The notes below the pieces were generated by a model. That model worked only from the letters and a program-made list of their open reading frames with translations. It ran no database searches and had not been told where the DNA came from. A program made the position numbers and the translations under genes. A stretch of DNA of 15,453 bases from contig WFQS01000565.1 in the NCBI GenBank assembly GCA_015486915.1, positions 1 through 15,453 of the forward strand, given 5' to 3'. Below are positions 7,675 through 15,296 of this stretch, one piece after another. How positions within the stretch are numbered: position 1 is the first letter of the stretch; the number at the start of each line of letters is the position of its first letter. The stretch comes from Desulfobacteraceae bacterium. GTDB taxonomy: Bacteria; Desulfobacterota; Desulfobacteria; Desulfobacterales; Desulfobacteraceae.

Positions 7675-8479
7675 AATTTTTGATAAAATGCTAAAAAAAA
7701 AGAATGCCCTGTATTATCTTTCCAATGGCGTACAAAAGGAAGAAAAGGAACTTATCAGGGAAGAGCCCCTTGCAATTAATATACAGGGAAAGACCCATGC
7801 CGTTGTCATGCGTACCCCGGGAGATGAAAGAGCCCATGCAGCAGGTTTCTGCCTCAGTGAAGGCATAGTTGATTTTTTAGACGATATTTCAGATATTGCC
7901 CTTTGTGAACCGGAAATTTCAAATGTTGCAGCTGTCATGCTTACAGAAAAGCGGGCTGAAAAAATTTCTTCCATTCTTGAAAAACAGGTGTATTTGAGCC
8001 AGTCAAGCTGTGGAATATGCGGAAGAGAGATTATAGAAGATCTTGGCAGGATTCTTTCCCCTTTAAAATCCACTTTAACGATATCCTTTGCTGAGGCTAT
8101 GAAGGTTGTGGACTGCATGAAAGATGTGCAGAAATTAAGAAAAAGGTGTTTTTCATCCCATGCAACAGCTCTTTTTAATAATAAACTTGAAAAAATTTCA
8201 GAAGCGGAAGATGTGGGAAGACATAATACCCTTGATAAATCTGTTGGTAAATTGTTCTTAAAACAAACACTTTCATCTGCTGCTATAGCCCTTTTATCTT
8301 CCAGGGCAAGCTACGAGATGATCCAGAAATGTGCAAGGGCAGGTATTGAAATAGTGATAAGCATGTCCCGTCCCACAGCCCTTGCAGTGAAACTTGGAGA
8401 GAGCCTGAACATGACCATTGCATCTGTACGGGATAATGGGCTTTACGTTTTTACGGGGAAAAAAAGGATTGCAGCTTAG
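7664..8479 (+). CDS. fdhD: Formate dehydrogenase accessory sulfurtransferase FdhD
   Basis: FdhD passes sulfur from a cysteine desulfurase to the molybdenum/tungsten bis-MGD cofactor, which formate dehydrogenase needs for activity. The protein has 271 residues, normal for the family. Visible hallmarks are the active-site loop SSCGICG with C116 and C119, the HAT motif at 166-168, and the strongly conserved EDVGRHN at 182-188 followed by LDK. The ATG at 7664 lies inside the last codons of the RlmN-like gene. The hybrid kinase gene starts 10 nt after its stop. No formate dehydrogenase gene is in the window. The WtpABC importer 5 kb upstream would supply the metal, a link made by inference only. 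Confidence 0.95.
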   Translation: MKDKIFDKMLKKKNALYYLSNGVQKEEKELIREEPLAINIQGKTHAVVMRTPGDERAHAAGFCLSEGIVDFLDDISDIALCEPEISNVAAVMLTEKRAEKISSILEKQVYLSQSSCGICGREIIEDLGRILSPLKSTLTISFAEAMKVVDCMKDVQKLRKRCFSSHATALFNNKLEKISEAEDVGRHNTLDKSVGKLFLKQTLSSAAIALLSSRASYEMIQKCARAGIEIVISMSRPTALAVKLGESLNMTIASVRDNGLYVFTGKKRIAA

Positions 8480-8488
8480 GTGATACTT

Positions 8489-10642
8489 ATGGATGATAAG
8501 CCTGAATACGATGATTTAAAAACCAAGTGTTATGAATTAAAGGAGAAAATTAAAACATTAGAGATTCAAATTGCTGAAAAGCAGCGTTTAGAAGATATTG
8601 ACAGGACATTAATCAAAATAGCAAATTCAGTATACACAACATCGAACCTAAAGGAATTATATGCAACTATTTATGATTATCTTGATGAATTAATGGACCT
8701 TCCGAATTTATATATTGCCCAGTACGATAAAAAGAAAAAATTAATATATTTTCCTTTTTATGTGGATGAATACGATAACCATGAAGACTCTTTTGTGGAG
8801 GATATAACCAAGGCACATACGCTTACATCTGAAGTTATTCTCGCAGAAAAGCCACTGTTCCTCACACAGGATATGCTTTTGAAACGAAAAAAAGAAAACA
8901 GAATAAGAGGAACTGTTCCGAAAATATGGTTAGGTGTTCCATTAAAAATTAAAAGAGAAGTAATAGGAGTTCTCGCTGTACAGAGCTATACAGAACCTGA
9001 ATATTTCACAAAAAAAGACCTGAAAATTTTAATTTTCATTGCAGATCAGATTGCATTTGCCATTGAAAGACGTCAGATTCTTGATGATCTTCAGGAAAGC
9101 CGTGAGCAGTTGATGTCTATTTTTAAAGCCATACCTGATCCTGTTGTGCTTTATAATATGAGAGGGTTTCCCATATATTTAAACCATGCATTTAAAAAAA
9201 AATTCGGGTGGACTCTTGAAGATCTTCAAAATAAAACCATTCCATTTGTTCCGGAAGATCAAAAAGAAATAACCTTTGCAAAGATAAAAGAACTCTACAG
9301 ATATGAAAAACCCGTTAGAATGGAGACAAAACGATTAACAAGGGACAATGAGATTTTTGATATATATTTAAATGCCGCTGTAGTGAAAAATAAAGATGGA
9401 AAGCTCGCAGGCATGGTTGTACAATTAATAGATATTACAGAAAAAAACAGACTGGAAAAACAGCTCCGTCAGGCCCAGAAAATGGAGTCCGTAGGAGTCC
9501 TTGCAGGTGGTGTAGCCCATGATTTCAACAATCTTCTCACTGTAATCAACGGCAGAGCAGATATTGCCCTGCTTGGAATGGATGAAACCTCTTCACTTTA
9601 CAAACACTTAAACGAAATTAAAAAAGCAGGAAAAAGGGCTGAAAATTTAACCCGCCAGCTGCTTGCCTTCAGTCGTAAGCAGATCTATCAGCCCAGGGTT
9701 GTCGATCTCAATAAAATTATTTTTCAGCTTAATAAGATGTTTCAGCGGTTAATAAGCGAAAATATAAAAATTAAATTACATATTAATGATAATATTCCTC
9801 CCATTAAAGCTGATTCCGTACAGATTGAACAGATATTGATAAATCTTGTTGTTAATGCCAGGGACGCTATTATGGAAAATACTGGTCATGGCTCTGAAAT
9901 GGAGATCACAATTGAAACAGGCCGGACAATCATAGATGATGAATCTGTTGAAAAATGTCCGGGTGCAAAAAAAGGCAGCTATGTCTATTTTTCAGTCAGT
10001 GATACCGGAACCGGCATGGATGATGAAACACGGGATAATATTTTTGAACCTTTTTTTACAACTAAACCCGAAGGTGTCGGAACAGGACTCGGGCTTGCAA
10101 CGGTTTACGGAATTGTAAAACAGAACCGGGGGTTTGTGTACGTTGATTCTGAACTGAAAAAGGGAAGTTCTTTTACAGTTTACTGGCCAGTTTCCGATAC
10201 AGAGGAACAATTTTTTGAAACAAGATCTGATGGAAGTACAAGTATTTTAAAAGGAGATGAAACCATCCTGATTGCTGAAGATAATGAAGGACTGCGTCTC
10301 CTTGCCAGGGAGGCCCTTGTGAAAATGGGGTACAGAGTATATGAAGCGGCCAATGGCAGAAAAGCTGTGGAACTTGAAAAATTCATGAGAATTAAGGAAA
10401 AAATAAAGATTGATCTTCTGCTGACAGATATTATCATGCCCGAAATGGGCGGAAGAGAGCTTGCAGATTTATTAATTAAAGAAAATCCTGATTTACGTGT
10501 TTTATTTACATCAGGTTATACAGATAACCAGATTGTACACGATGGTAAGTTAAAATCAAAACTCAATTTTATTCAAAAACCGTTCACCATTCAGGCGCTT
10601 TCAGAAAAGATACGCCAGGTGCTTGAGAATAAAGCAGAATAA
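8489..10642 (+). CDS. Soluble hybrid histidine kinase, coiled coil-GAF-PAS-HisKA-HATPase-REC
   Basis: A cytoplasmic sensor kinase of 717 residues with no membrane segment. Order: a short coiled coil (about 8-37), a GAF domain (about 40-195), PAS (about 210-325), a dimerisation domain with phospho-acceptor H344 in VAHDFNN, and a HATPase_c domain with N-box [14 protein letters not shown] and [11 protein letters not shown]. Last is a C-terminal receiver with acidic pair E597/D598, phospho-acceptor D647 in LLTDIIMP and K697 in QKPF. I chose the ATG at 8489 over the GTG at 8480 because AGGTGA (8478-8483) is spaced 5 nt from it. It follows fdhD closely and is probably cotranscribed. No separate response regulator with an output domain is nearby, so the phosphate relay partner is unknown. 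The ligands of GAF and PAS cannot be predicted. Confidence 0.93.
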   Translation: MDDKPEYDDLKTKCYELKEKIKTLEIQIAEKQRLEDIDRTLIKIANSVYTTSNLKELYATIYDYLDELMDLPNLYIAQYDKKKKLIYFPFYVDEYDNHEDSFVEDITKAHTLTSEVILAEKPLFLTQDMLLKRKKENRIRGTVPKIWLGVPLKIKREVIGVLAVQSYTEPEYFTKKDLKILIFIADQIAFAIERRQILDDLQESREQLMSIFKAIPDPVVLYNMRGFPIYLNHAFKKKFGWTLEDLQNKTIPFVPEDQKEITFAKIKELYRYEKPVRMETKRLTRDNEIFDIYLNAAVVKNKDGKLAGMVVQLIDITEKNRLEKQLRQAQKMESVGVLAGGVAHDFNNLLTVINGRADIALLGMDETSSLYKHLNEIKKAGKRAENLTRQLLAFSRKQIYQPRVVDLNKIIFQLNKMFQRLISENIKIKLHINDNIPPIKADSVQIEQILINLVVNARDAIMENTGHGSEMEITIETGRTIIDDESVEKCPGAKKGSYVYFSVSDTGTGMDDETRDNIFEPFFTTKPEGVGTGLGLATVYGIVKQNRGFVYVDSELKKGSSFTVYWPVSDTEEQFFETRSDGSTSILKGDETILIAEDNEGLRLLAREALVKMGYRVYEAANGRKAVELEKFMRIKEKIKIDLLLTDIIMPEMGGRELADLLIKENPDLRVLFTSGYTDNQIVHDGKLKSKLNFIQKPFTIQALSEKIRQVLENKAE

Positions 10643-10700
10643 GTTTACTGGCCGTTATATATTTGAATTGTAAAAAATGTCAGTTAAGGAAAATGAAATT

Positions 10701-11624
10701 ATGGGAAAAATTTTTGCAGATCTGCATAATCATACCACGGCCTCTGATGGTGATTTTTCACCGGAAGAAATGGTTTTAACGGCTGAAAAAACGGGAATTT
10801 CAGTCATTGGAATTACAGATCACGACACCATCAAGGGCCTTGACAGGGCAATTGAAACAGGCAGACAACATAAAATTGAGGTTGTGCCTGGAGTCGAAAT
10901 TTCCATAAGATTCAAACGTTCTTTTTTTACGGGTACCCTGCATCTTCTCTGCTATTTTTTCCCTGTCCTGTTAAAGGATGAAAATTTTAGAAAAGAGCTT
11001 GAAACAACCCTTGGAATGGGAAGGGGAAAAGAACTTGTAAGGACAAGAGTACGTGAAATTAACCGGTTCTTCGGGCCAAAAGGGGAAAAACCGGTTCTTT
11101 TGAAGAATATCACTTTTGAAGAAATTTCAGAATACAGTTCTAATGTTACAAGACGTCATTTTGCCCTGGCCCTTGATGAAAAGCACCATATAGATGATCC
11201 CGGCGTTATAAACAGAATAATTGGAAACAACAGCCCTGCCTATGTTCCTTCGGGCATCGACCTTGATACTGCGGAAAAATTTCTTAAAAAATTTCCTGTT
11301 ATAAGTGTACTTGCCCATCCTGCAGCAGGATCTTTTCCAGGCAAAGGGCATTACAGCGAGGTCCTTCCACCAATTGAAACCGTTGAAAAACTCCTTCCTG
11401 AATTTATTGATGCAGGACTTACAGGCCTTGAAATCAATTATCCCGGTCATATTCAAAAACACAGGGATATACTGTATGGGTGGGCAGAAAAATACGATCT
11501 CGTTGTAACTGGCGGTTCAGACTGTCATGATGCAGTAAACCGCGCACCCGGAGTTGAGGGGATAACTGAAAAAGAATTCAATCATTTCAAACGCATGTTA
11601 AGGATCGAAAATTTTATAAGTTGA
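10701..11624 (+). CDS. PHP-domain phosphoesterase (TrpH/YciV-like)
   Basis: A metal-dependent phosphoesterase of the PHP family, 307 residues. The relatives TrpH/YciV (RNase AM) hydrolyse nucleotide 3',5'-bisphosphates and RNA 5' ends. Metal ligands are all visible: H9 and H11 in DLHNHTTASDG, D40/H41/D42 in ITDHDT, E66 in VPGVEIS, H81, H206 in LAHPA, and D274/H276 in GGSDCHD. Residues about 90-190 form the insert typical of this subfamily. The frame also has an ATG at 10677, but TAAGGA (10685-10690) better supports the ATG at 10701, so I use that. The gene is 58 nt after the kinase. The final eight codons and the stop lie inside the palindromic element at 11598-11764, so the native C-terminus has probably been replaced. 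Confidence 0.9.
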   Translation: MGKIFADLHNHTTASDGDFSPEEMVLTAEKTGISVIGITDHDTIKGLDRAIETGRQHKIEVVPGVEISIRFKRSFFTGTLHLLCYFFPVLLKDENFRKELETTLGMGRGKELVRTRVREINRFFGPKGEKPVLLKNITFEEISEYSSNVTRRHFALALDEKHHIDDPGVINRIIGNNSPAYVPSGIDLDTAEKFLKKFPVISVLAHPAAGSFPGKGHYSEVLPPIETVEKLLPEFIDAGLTGLEINYPGHIQKHRDILYGWAEKYDLVVTGGSDCHDAVNRAPGVEGITEKEFNHFKRMLRIENFIS

Positions 11625-11764
11625 ACGAAATTGCTTGTCTTCCGGCCCATCTACTTCGTTGCATCAAAGGCCGAATACATTGTGTATGCAACCTTTAATG
11701 CGCCTTGTACATGGGCCGGAATTCTGCGCTATTTCTGTTCAACTTATTTCATCTCCGATCCTAA
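11598..11764. mobile_element. 167-bp palindromic MITE-like element, copy 1
   Basis: The whole element folds back on itself. Outer ends TTAAGGATCG and CGATCCTAA pair. Then ATAAGTTGAAC (11616-11626) pairs with GTTCAACTTAT (11737-11747), TCCGGCCCAT (11641-11650) pairs with ATGGGCCGGA (11711-11720), and shorter inner arms follow. A second copy lies at 14763-14929 with 4 mismatches in 167 and no length change, and sequence outside these limits is unrelated. TAA occurs at both outer edges and could be a 3-bp target duplication or part of the arms. It encodes no transposase. It sits between the convergent PHP and MBL genes and would act as a bidirectional hairpin. Confidence 0.75.
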
Positions 11765-11781
11765 GTATGCATAAAAAATGA

Positions 11782-12417
11782 TTAAACCTTCTCACATATC
11801 CTGACATCTATTTTCCCTTTAAGTCCCTGTTTAAATTTCTCTGCATCGGAATCATCTCCCACAATGGAACCATAATGCATGGGTATGGCAAGCTTTGGTT
11901 TTATGGCAAGGGCGGCTTCGATCGCCTCTTCTGCCGTCATTACATAGGTTCCTGAGACAGGAAGCAGGGCTATATCGGTGTTTATCTCCTTCATTTCAGG
12001 AATAAAATCGGAATCTCCTGCATGGTAGATCCTCACCCCGTCAATTTCCACAATAAAACCAAGCCAGTTGTTGTTTTTTGGATGAAAATCCTTATTAATA
12101 TTGTACGATGGTACAACTTCAATATTGATTCCATTGACTGCAAGGGTATCACCGGGGCTTACAACTCTTACATCCCCTGAAAGTTTTGCTGCAGAATCTT
12201 TTTCCGTTATTATAACGGTTTTTTCCCCTTGAATTTTTGCCACATCTTCCACGGAACAATGGTCAAAATGATCATGGGTGATAAAAATAAGATCTGCCTC
12301 GGGATTTGTTCCTATCTGGTATGGATCAAAATAGATTTCTGCTCCGTTTTCAGCATCAATTCTCATGGAATCATGACCCAGCCAGTTAATGTTTGAGCTT
12401 ATTTTTTCAACGGACAT
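11782..12417 (-). CDS. Metallo-beta-lactamase-fold hydrolase (UlaG/UPF0173-like)
   Basis: A soluble 211-residue metal-dependent hydrolase of unknown substrate. The metal-binding motif THDHFDH is at 47-53 (H48, H50, D52, H53), with further ligands D135 in YHAGDSD and H181 in PMHYGS. The N-terminal WLGHDS motif and the compact length are those of the UlaG-like branch, which includes lactonases and other hydrolases acting on small phosphorylated or nucleotide molecules. The start is firm: a near-perfect AGGAGGT precedes the ATG by a few bases. It is the last gene of a minus-strand operon, 20 nt after the VWA gene. The context suggests it works with the MoxR/VWA pair, but this is only inference from gene order. 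Confidence 0.88.
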   Translation of the reverse strand: MSVEKISSNINWLGHDSMRIDAENGAEIYFDPYQIGTNPEADLIFITHDHFDHCSVEDVAKIQGEKTVIITEKDSAAKLSGDVRVVSPGDTLAVNGINIEVVPSYNINKDFHPKNNNWLGFIVEIDGVRIYHAGDSDFIPEMKEINTDIALLPVSGTYVMTAEEAIEAALAIKPKLAIPMHYGSIVGDDSDAEKFKQGLKGKIDVRICEKV

Positions 12418-12437
12418 GTTTACCTCCTGTAATTTTT

Positions 12438-13628
12438 TTAGTTTGCCATTAATTCTCCAACTGCTTTTTCCAGTCCATCAAGGCTTAATTCAAACATTGG
12501 AAAAATTCTTGATATGGCAATTATTGAATGGGTATATCCCCACATCTCATCTGAAACAGGATTAAGCCAGACTGAATGGGGAAAAGTGTCGGCAATATAT
12601 TTTAACCTTTCTATACTTGGTTTTCCGCTTCTTTCGTTAATACCAATGGAACCGTCTGTGGCCATGAGTTCATACGGTGCCATACTTGCATCCCCCACTA
12701 TAATAAAGCGTGTGTCAGGGTCAAGCCTTGAAAAATCATTGATATTTTTAGCCTTTCTGTATCTTTGCGGGTCTTCCCATACATAATCATAGATGGTATT
12801 ATGAAAAAAATAGGTTTTTATCTCTTTAAACTGTGCGCCTGCATAGTCAAACAGGGTCTGAACAACTGAAATATAAGGATCCATGGACCATCCGCCGTTA
12901 TCAATGGCAAGAATTACTTTCAGCCTGTCTTTTACTGATCTGTCAAAGACAAGCTCAATTTCACCTCCGTTTTTCATTGTCCTGTAAATTGTTTCATCAA
13001 TATTAATCTGATCTTTCGGGCCTGCAGGAATCATATGGCGCAGGCGTTTCAGGGCTTCGCCCATCATGGCCTGGGAAAGGGGACCCCTTGCAGAATAGTC
13101 TTTATACCTTCTTTCTCCTGCAACCTTTACAGCAGATTTGTTTCGAGATTCACCCCCAACGCGCATTCCTCCTGGATGAAATCCTGAATGACCCACCGGA
13201 GATGTTCCTCCCGTACCTATCCATTTATGTCCACCTTCATGGCGGCTTGTCTGTTCTTTAAGTCTTTCTTTAAAATATTCAATGAGTTCCTCCGGAGAGA
13301 ATTTTTTTAATTCAGACTCATCCACGTCAAAAGCATCTGCAATTTTTTTGGGATTTTTCAGCCATTCATCCAGCATGGCCCTTGCCATTTCATCAATTTC
13401 AAAGCCATCCTTATCGGGCAGCGGCACTCCTTCAAAATAAAAGGCAAAAACCTGATCGTACAGATCAAAATATCTTTCACTTTTAACGAGAATAGCCCTC
13501 GCAGAAAAATAAAAAACATCAAGAGAATCTATAAAACCACCATTTAATGCCTTTTGAAGAGTAAGAAATGAAGTTGGTGAAACCGGAATTCCCGTTTCTT
13601 TAAGCTTATAGAAAAATTTTATAAACAT
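12438..13628 (-). CDS. VWA-domain protein, CoxE-like
   Basis: A soluble 396-residue protein. The N-terminal half (about 1-130) is helical and acidic, a Gly/His-rich linker spans about 130-160, and a C-terminal von Willebrand A-like domain spans about 235-390. In place of the standard metal-site DxSxS it has D243-N-G-G-W-S, followed by KTYFFHNTIYD and VGDASMAPYE (311-320). I recall this DNGG variant and the FHN and DASMAP motifs from related VWA proteins, so it is probably a subfamily trait rather than decay. CoxE-type proteins act with MoxR ATPases (CoxD) in assembling or activating large enzymes, such as Mo-containing CO dehydrogenase. The target here is unknown. It lies between the moxR-type gene and the MBL gene on the same strand. 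Confidence 0.88.
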   Translation of the reverse strand: MFIKFFYKLKETGIPVSPTSFLTLQKALNGGFIDSLDVFYFSARAILVKSERYFDLYDQVFAFYFEGVPLPDKDGFEIDEMARAMLDEWLKNPKKIADAFDVDESELKKFSPEELIEYFKERLKEQTSRHEGGHKWIGTGGTSPVGHSGFHPGGMRVGGESRNKSAVKVAGERRYKDYSARGPLSQAMMGEALKRLRHMIPAGPKDQINIDETIYRTMKNGGEIELVFDRSVKDRLKVILAIDNGGWSMDPYISVVQTLFDYAGAQFKEIKTYFFHNTIYDYVWEDPQRYRKAKNINDFSRLDPDTRFIIVGDASMAPYELMATDGSIGINERSGKPSIERLKYIADTFPHSVWLNPVSDEMWGYTHSIIAISRIFPMFELSLDGLEKAVGELMAN

Positions 13629-13691
13629 TATTATCTCTACTCGTATATAGGGTCAACAGGGTTGTTGATGCATGGCATCACAAGAATTTCA

Positions 13692-14549
13692 TTAGAAAAA
13701 TTTCTTTCTTTGTGTAAGATTTCCGGCCCTTGTATAATCATTACTTTTTTTAAACAAAACCCCGAGAAAAGGAAGCTCTCCTTTTACAAGATCCTTTGCA
13801 CGAAAATCAGGATCAGCATTAAGGGCCCGTATCCAGTTGATAAGTTCCCTTGTAGCAGGTTTTTTCTCAATATTTTCAATTCTTCTCATACCATAAAAAG
13901 CATTAATGGCGTTTTCTGCAAGTTTTTTGTCAATTTCAGGGAAATGGACATTGATAATTTTTCTCATCATCTTGGGATCGGGAAAGGCGATGTGGTGGAA
14001 ATTACACCTGCCGAGAAAAGGGTCTGAAAGATCTTTTTTAGCGTTGGATGTAATAATGATAACAGGTCTGTTAACGGCTTGTATGGTTTGATCGGTTTCT
14101 ATAATATCAAACTGCATCTGGTCGAGAACATCTAACATATCATCCTGAAAATCAGTATCAGCTTTATCAATTTCATCTATCAGGAGCACAGTTTTCGATT
14201 CTGCAGTAAATGCCTGGCCTATTTTCCCCATTTTTATATAATCGTTAATGTTGCTCACATCTCTTTTTGAATCACCGAACCTGCTGTCATTGAGCCTTGT
14301 AAGGGTATCATATTGATATAACGCATCAATGAGTTTCATACTGGATTTAACATTAAGGACAATCAGCGGCATATTAAGACTTTCTGCTATTGCATGGGCA
14401 AGCATGGTTTTCCCCGTGCCGGGCTCGCCTTTCAATAAAAGCGGCATCTCAAGAGCCATGGAAATGTTAACAATTCCTGCAAGTTCACTGTCAAGAACAT
14501 ATTTTGCCGCACCTGAAAACCTGGTACCTAAACCTGTATTCTGTTCCAT
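13692..14549 (-). CDS. MoxR-family AAA+ ATPase
   Basis: A chaperone-like AAA+ ATPase of 285 residues. It has Walker A GEPGTGKT (41-48), Walker B VLLIDEID (121-128), and a sensor-1 region ITSNAKKDLSDPFLGRC, where asparagine and arginine occupy the expected places. MoxR proteins work with VWA partners encoded beside them to remodel or activate metal enzymes and other complexes. The VWA gene begins 63 nt downstream. The reading frame extends to an ATG at 14597, but AGGGAGT (complement of 14559-14565) lies 9 nt before the ATG at 14549, and the protein then begins with a normal MEQNTG lead, so I use 14549. It is the first gene of the three-gene minus-strand operon. A weak promoter is expected in 14570-14660 but none is clear. 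Confidence 0.92.
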   Translation of the reverse strand: MEQNTGLGTRFSGAAKYVLDSELAGIVNISMALEMPLLLKGEPGTGKTMLAHAIAESLNMPLIVLNVKSSMKLIDALYQYDTLTRLNDSRFGDSKRDVSNINDYIKMGKIGQAFTAESKTVLLIDEIDKADTDFQDDMLDVLDQMQFDIIETDQTIQAVNRPVIIITSNAKKDLSDPFLGRCNFHHIAFPDPKMMRKIINVHFPEIDKKLAENAINAFYGMRRIENIEKKPATRELINWIRALNADPDFRAKDLVKGELPFLGVLFKKSNDYTRAGNLTQRKKFF

Positions 14550-14664
14550 ATAAAAAAGACTCCCTGAATTTATTTTAAATAATAATAAATTGAACACATT
14601 TTTATCAGCATATTAAAGATAAAACATAACTTGCCTTCGTACAAGTTTTTTATTTGTAAAATTG

Positions 14665-14683
14665 TTATAACGGCCATGAGGCC
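14665..14683 (-). repeat. Fragment of the structured repeat
   Basis: The 19 bases from TTATAACGG to ATGAGGCC match exactly the right end of the structured repeat in inverted orientation (compare 6228-6246). The remainder of the repeat is absent. Confidence 0.6.
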
Positions 14684-14723
14684 AACCTGGATTAAAGCTT
14701 CAGAGCGGCACGCATGAAATCAT

Positions 14724-14751
14724 GAAACAGCGTTTTCCATTGTGCTGTTTC
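14724..14751. repeat. Stem-loop, 8-bp perfect inverted repeat
   Basis: GAAACAGC (14724-14731) and GCTGTTTC (14744-14751) with a 12-nt loop. It lies upstream of the moxR-type gene and next to the palindromic element. Its role is unknown. Confidence 0.45.
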
Positions 14752-14762
14752 CTATTAAAATA

Positions 14763-14929
14763 TTAAGGATCGAAAATTTTATAAGTTGAACGAGATTGCT
14801 TGTCTTCCGGCCCATCTACTTCGTTGCATCAAAGGCCGAATACGTTGAGTATGCAACCTTTAATGCGCCTTGTACATGGGCCGGAATTCTGCGCTATTTC
14901 TGTTCAACTTATTGCATCTCCGATCCTAA
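14763..14929. mobile_element. 167-bp palindromic MITE-like element, copy 2
   Basis: Same length and same orientation as copy 1 at 11598-11764, with four substitutions (positions equivalent to the first A/G after GAACGA, two in the central loop, and one near the right end). All main pairing arms are unchanged. TAA is again present at both edges. It lies 214 bp upstream of the moxR-type start, in non-coding sequence. Confidence 0.75.
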
Positions 14930-15168
14930 TTCTCTATGTATTAACACTGGATTTTAAATTGATCAATATGAAAATAAATTGGGCCAGAGACGTCCAGCCA
15001 ACTCCTGTAATTTACGATACAAGAGCATGAGTTTCACATTAAGAAATTACATGGAAAAAAGGATAACAAATACTGCTTGCAAAACATACCAATATTCACT
15101 ATGTTAAATGCTATCATATGATATTATTATTTTACAAAAAGCTCCAGCACAATTCCTTCAGGAGTAAA

Positions 15169-15200
15169 AGTTGGCTGCGCACCTTTGGCCCTATATTTGT
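15169..15200 (+). repeat. 32-bp TTGGC-block, second copy
   Basis: It matches 6356-6387 with 4 mismatches in 32 (shared segments AGTTGGCT, TGGCCC and ATATTTGT). Unlike that copy, it is not followed by the hairpin units. Confidence 0.5.
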
Positions 15201-15296
15201 TGTTGGGCTGTGATCTAAACTGACACATAAATCAAAATATACTCGCGGACATTCATGTCAAGTTGTGTTGATTTAACTCGGGAGAACCAGGGTTTC

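Larger units (their letters stand above)
14550..15296. other. Divergent intergenic region with repeats
   Basis: About 750 bp between the moxR-type gene and the partial GAF gene, without a supported coding frame. It holds a fragment of the structured repeat (14665-14683), a stem-loop (14724-14751), palindromic element copy 2 (14763-14929) and a 32-bp TTGGC-block (15169-15200). A small 5-2-5 inverted repeat, GACAT-TC-ATGTC (15248-15259), lies just upstream of the last gene. The stretch from about 14930 to 15160 shows nothing recognisable. Confidence 0.65.

Noticed and set aside
10650..10659. GGCCGTTATA after the kinase gene as another repeat copy
   Set aside because: Only ten bases match the end of the structured repeat, with no hairpin beside them. 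This could be chance.
11598..11764. Integron attC recombination site
   Set aside because: GTTGAAC and GTTCAAC at the arms resemble core-site halves, but they face the wrong way (attC needs RYYYAAC on the left and GTTRRRY on the right). There is no integrase or cassette array.
13662..14027. A 121-residue plus-strand frame opposite the MoxR gene
   Set aside because: It is antisense to a clearly coding AAA+ gene with intact motifs, so it is a shadow frame.
14800..15030. A 76-residue plus-strand reading frame
   Set aside because: Most of it is palindromic element copy 2. Copy 1 with nearly the same bases is not kept as a coding frame, and no ribosome site or domain is seen.
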